Below the pieces are notes generated by a model that was given only the letters and a program-made list of their open reading frames with translations, had not been told where the DNA came from and searched no databases. This document shows, piece by piece, positions 7,239 through 9,565 of a DNA stretch of 9,565 nucleotides (position 1 is the stretch's first letter; every line of letters starts with the position of its first letter). Both the position numbers and the translations under genes were made by a program. This stretch comes from Bacteroidales bacterium. GTDB taxonomy: Bacteria; Bacteroidota; Bacteroidia; Bacteroidales; UBA1556. Location of the stretch: assembly GCA_029939445.1 (NCBI GenBank), contig JAOZSY010000093.1, positions 1-9,565 on the forward strand. The letters run 5' to 3'.

Positions 7239-7266
7239 CTCTTAACTCTTCCCTCTTAACTCTCTA
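7239..7266. repeat. Two tandem 14-base units, purine-rich on the coding strand
   Basis: CTCTTAACTCT occurs at 7239-7249 and 7253-7263, a 14-base period. On the - strand this reads AGAGTTAAGAG twice, joined by GGA-rich bases. It begins inside the TAG stop of the NatB-like permease and ends about 28 bases before the TTG start of the first glycosyltransferase, so it forms most of the intergenic leader. It is too far from the start to serve as a Shine-Dalgarno site. Confidence 0.7.
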
Positions 7267-8586
7267 GCTATATTTTATCCACTTCCAAATTTCTTTATAA
7301 GAAGGTTTCTTACCGTACATCAATATTCCAACTCTATATATTTTGCCTGCAAACCAAGTAAATAGAATGAAAGTAAGAACTAATATCAGCATTGATAAAC
7401 CTAACTCCCAATAAGGAACACCGTAAGGAATTCGAACCATCATAGATATAGGAGATGTAAGCGGTATCATCGAAAACCAAAAGGCTAGGGGCCCATCAGG
7501 GTTATTAGCAATGGTTTGTATTGTTACAATACTAATAATCAACGGAATAGTTATGGGCATTATAAATTGTTGAGTGTCGGTTTCGTTATCTACTGCCGAG
7601 CCCACAGCTGCAAATAAAGCACCATAAAGCAAGTATCCGAATAGGAAGTAAAAAATAAAAGAGCCAATTATAACTTTAAAATCAATACTTAATATAGCCC
7701 CAACAAATTCAGCTGTTTTGCTAAATTCTTTAGTAACTTCTGTAGTATCTGATGGGTCAATCATTTGCCCAGTCTTTTGAGCTTGATATTTATTTATTTC
7801 GCTAAGTTCTGAGGAAAAGCTTGATTGCACAGTAGTAACTATGCCTGTTGTTAGTATAACCCACAGTAGAAGCTGTGTAAGGCCTACAAATGCAATCCCT
7901 ATAATCTTACCCATCATCAACTGAAATGGCTTTATGGATGAGATAATAACCTCTATAATTCTACTGGTTTTTTCTTCTAAAACACCTCGCATTACCTGTG
8001 TTCCATACATGAATATGAAGAAATAGATTGATAATGCAAGCACAAAACCCAAAATTAGATTAAGTGTTCCAGACCGCTCTTCCTCTATGCCTTGCTCGTC
8101 TATACTAATGCTTTTAAGGTTAATCTTATTCTTCATTGCACTAATAACCTTATCACTAACCCCGGCATCTTTAAGACGCATGGTGCGTAAGTCGTTATTT
8201 ATACTATTTCTAATGTAGTTTTCAACCTGCATTCCAGGCTCTTTATTTGAGTATATAAATATTTTTGAAGGATAAGTATAAGCAGGCTCAGGAATATATA
8301 AAACCATATCATAATTCATGGTTTCGTATGCTTCTTTTGCGCTATTAATATCCATGCGCATTACTTTAAATTTTATTTTATCAGTATTGTCAAAAGCTTC
8401 AATAAAAAATCCACTTTCATCAACAATACCAACAGTTTTAACCTCATCACTCATTTTAGCAATATATATAGGAACTATCATTAATGCTGCCATTAGCACA
8501 GGTCCTAATATTGACATGATTATAAAGCTCTTTTTCTGAACTCTTGTGAGATATTCACGCTGTATTACTAGCCAAATTTTATTCAT
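7264..8586 (-). CDS. NatB/YhaP-like ABC-2 transporter permease
   Basis: A 440-residue inner-membrane protein of the ABC-2 (NatB-like) permease class. It starts with the typical cytoplasmic stretch IWLVIQREYLTRVQKKSF (4-21), has one membrane helix (about 22-44), a large extracytoplasmic domain (about 45-172), and then five or six helices (roughly 175-197, 225-252, 304-330, 341-361, 368-386, 395-415). The coupling stretch GVLEEKTSRIIEVIISSIKP (201-220) is a clear family hallmark. A second hydrophilic insertion lies at about 253-300. Members pair with a NatA-like ATPase; the Bacillus NatAB pair exports sodium, but the relatives differ and substrate cannot be inferred. The ATG lies 20 bases after the stop of the ATPase gene on the same strand, so the two form an exporter operon. 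Confidence 0.92.
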   Translation of the reverse strand: MNKIWLVIQREYLTRVQKKSFIIMSILGPVLMAALMIVPIYIAKMSDEVKTVGIVDESGFFIEAFDNTDKIKFKVMRMDINSAKEAYETMNYDMVLYIPEPAYTYPSKIFIYSNKEPGMQVENYIRNSINNDLRTMRLKDAGVSDKVISAMKNKINLKSISIDEQGIEEERSGTLNLILGFVLALSIYFFIFMYGTQVMRGVLEEKTSRIIEVIISSIKPFQLMMGKIIGIAFVGLTQLLLWVILTTGIVTTVQSSFSSELSEINKYQAQKTGQMIDPSDTTEVTKEFSKTAEFVGAILSIDFKVIIGSFIFYFLFGYLLYGALFAAVGSAVDNETDTQQFIMPITIPLIISIVTIQTIANNPDGPLAFWFSMIPLTSPISMMVRIPYGVPYWELGLSMLILVLTFILFTWFAGKIYRVGILMYGKKPSYKEIWKWIKYS

Positions 8587-8606
8587 TACGTATATTGTTT
8601 ATGTTT

Positions 8607-9521
8607 TTAGTCTTGAGTAACTTTATCAATAAAAATCTCATTCATACTAGGGATTATCTCCTTGAATAGACGAATATTTGTATGTTTCATCATAGTGGAT
8701 AACAATTCATTAGAATAGCTAGCATCAGGAAGCTTTATTATTGTTTTATGACCTTTAAGAATTTTTTGCTTTTCTATAATCTCAAAATTAGCAGGTAGAA
8801 ACTTTGATAGTTCTATCTCATTACCATCATACTCTAATTCAAAAGTTCCCTTTTTATATGTATCTCTGATTTCAGAAACACTACCTTCTAATATTTTCTC
8901 TGATTTATTAATTAGTGCAATATGATCACATATTTCTTCAACAGAAGCCATATTATGAGTAGAAAAAATTACTGTAGCACCTTTGTCTCTAAGTCCAAGA
9001 ATTTCTTCTTTTAGCAATACTTGATTTATTGGATCAAAGCCACTAAAAGGCTCATCAAAAATCAAAAGTTTAGGTTTATGAAGAATGGTAACAATAAATT
9101 GTACTTTCTGAGCCATTCCCTTTGAAAGCTCTTCTACTTTTTTATCCCACCATGGAGCAATATCATATTTTTCAAACCATTCCTTTAGTTGCTTTTTAGC
9201 ATCATGCTTACTTAAGCCCTTAAGCATTGCAAGATAAATAGCTTGCTCACCAACTTTCATCTTTTTGTATAAACCACGTTCCTCGGGCAGGTATCCAATA
9301 TTTGATATATCCTTAGGTAATAAGGCTTTTCCATTAAGAAGTATCCTACCATTATCAGGCCCAGTAATTTGGTTTATGATACGTATTAATGTAGTTTTTC
9401 CAGCTCCATTAGGACCTAATAAACCATATATGCTACCTTCTGGCACATTGATACTTACTTTATTGAGAGCCCTGTGCTTTGCAAAAGTTTTTGTAATATT
9501 CTCCGCTACTAATAAATCCAT
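8607..9521 (-). CDS. NatA/YhaQ-like ABC transporter ATP-binding protein
   Basis: A 304-residue ATPase that should power the adjacent NatB-like permease from the cytoplasmic side. All nucleotide-binding motifs are intact: Walker A GPNGAGKTT (36-44), signature LSKGMAQK (132-139), Walker B LLIFDEP (152-158) with Glu157, D-loop SGFD (160-163) and switch His189 in STHNM. The Q-loop region reads IGYLPEERGLY (75-85), with Glu80 where many ATPases have Gln; this wording is usual in the NatA/YhaQ group. Residues from about 200 on form the DUF4162-type C-terminal extension found in that group. GldA was considered because gldFG lie downstream, but the Q-loop wording, the C-terminal extension and the directly following NatB-like gene favour a NatAB-type pair. 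The ATG at 9521-9519 is preceded by an A/T-rich leader. Confidence 0.93.
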   Translation of the reverse strand: MDLLVAENITKTFAKHRALNKVSINVPEGSIYGLLGPNGAGKTTLIRIINQITGPDNGRILLNGKALLPKDISNIGYLPEERGLYKKMKVGEQAIYLAMLKGLSKHDAKKQLKEWFEKYDIAPWWDKKVEELSKGMAQKVQFIVTILHKPKLLIFDEPFSGFDPINQVLLKEEILGLRDKGATVIFSTHNMASVEEICDHIALINKSEKILEGSVSEIRDTYKKGTFELEYDGNEIELSKFLPANFEIIEKQKILKGHKTIIKLPDASYSNELLSTMMKHTNIRLFKEIIPSMNEIFIDKVTQD

Positions 9522-9544
9522 TATTTATTATTTAGTTATTTCTG

Positions 9545-9552
9545 CGAAGATA
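9545..9552 (-). promoter_or_regulatory. Possible -7 element of the natAB-like operon
   Basis: On the - strand this reads TATCTTCG, one mismatch from the Bacteroidota -7 consensus TAnnTTTG, 23 bases before the ATG of the NatA-like gene. The -33 region would fall beyond the window edge, so it cannot be checked. If real, the - strand operon starts here and the window edge coincides with its promoter. Confidence 0.35.
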
Positions 9553-9565
9553 GTTTAATTGTTAT

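Noticed and set aside
8607..9521. The ABC ATPase as GldA, the missing partner of GldF and GldG
   Set aside because: The YLPEERGLY wording, the DUF4162-like C-terminal extension and the directly following NatB-like permease point to a NatAB-type pair; four genes separate it from gldF. Not fully excluded as a shared ATPase.
9265..9558. A 97-codon open frame on the + strand opposite the NatA-like ATPase
   Set aside because: It is antisense to the conserved Walker A region of a clear gene, and its translation resembles no family I know.

Overview
The window looks like chromosomal DNA of a Bacteroidota (Bacteroidetes) bacterium. The DNA is AT-rich. Start codons are preceded by A/T-rich leaders without clear Shine-Dalgarno sequences, two upstream regions carry elements resembling the Bacteroidota -7 box (TAnnTTTG), and the gldF/gldG pair is characteristic of this phylum. 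The order or family cannot be fixed from these bases alone; a Marinilabiliales- or Bacteroidales-like lineage would fit but is a guess.

Layout: bases 1-804 on the + strand hold the C-terminal part of a long-chain acyl-CoA synthetase. It ends at a strong hairpin with T-runs on both sides (838-869), which also serves the gene converging from the right. All other genes lie on the - strand, so they are read from the right edge leftwards. They are a NatA-like ABC ATPase (9521-8607), its NatB-like permease (8586-7264), two GT-B glycosyltransferases (7210-6101 and 6104-4965), a FlK-like hotdog thioesterase (4972-4595), then after a 116-base gap gldF (4478-3747), gldG (3742-2012) and a DUF4340 lipoprotein-like or membrane-anchored protein (1974-898).

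The genes fall into three units. The first is a self-contained ABC exporter (ATPase plus permease). The second is a tightly packed glycosyltransferase-glycosyltransferase-thioesterase cassette with ATGA and ATGAGTAA stop/start overlaps, suggesting translational coupling. The third is a gldF-gldG-DUF4340 unit, probably with its own promoter, that encodes the membrane and extracytoplasmic parts of a Gld-type ABC system but no dedicated ATPase. The window contains no tRNA, rRNA, CRISPR array, insertion sequence or phage gene that I can recognise. It reads mostly as ordinary core or near-core genome; the least explained parts are the glycosyltransferase/thioesterase cassette and the DUF4340 partner of GldFG.
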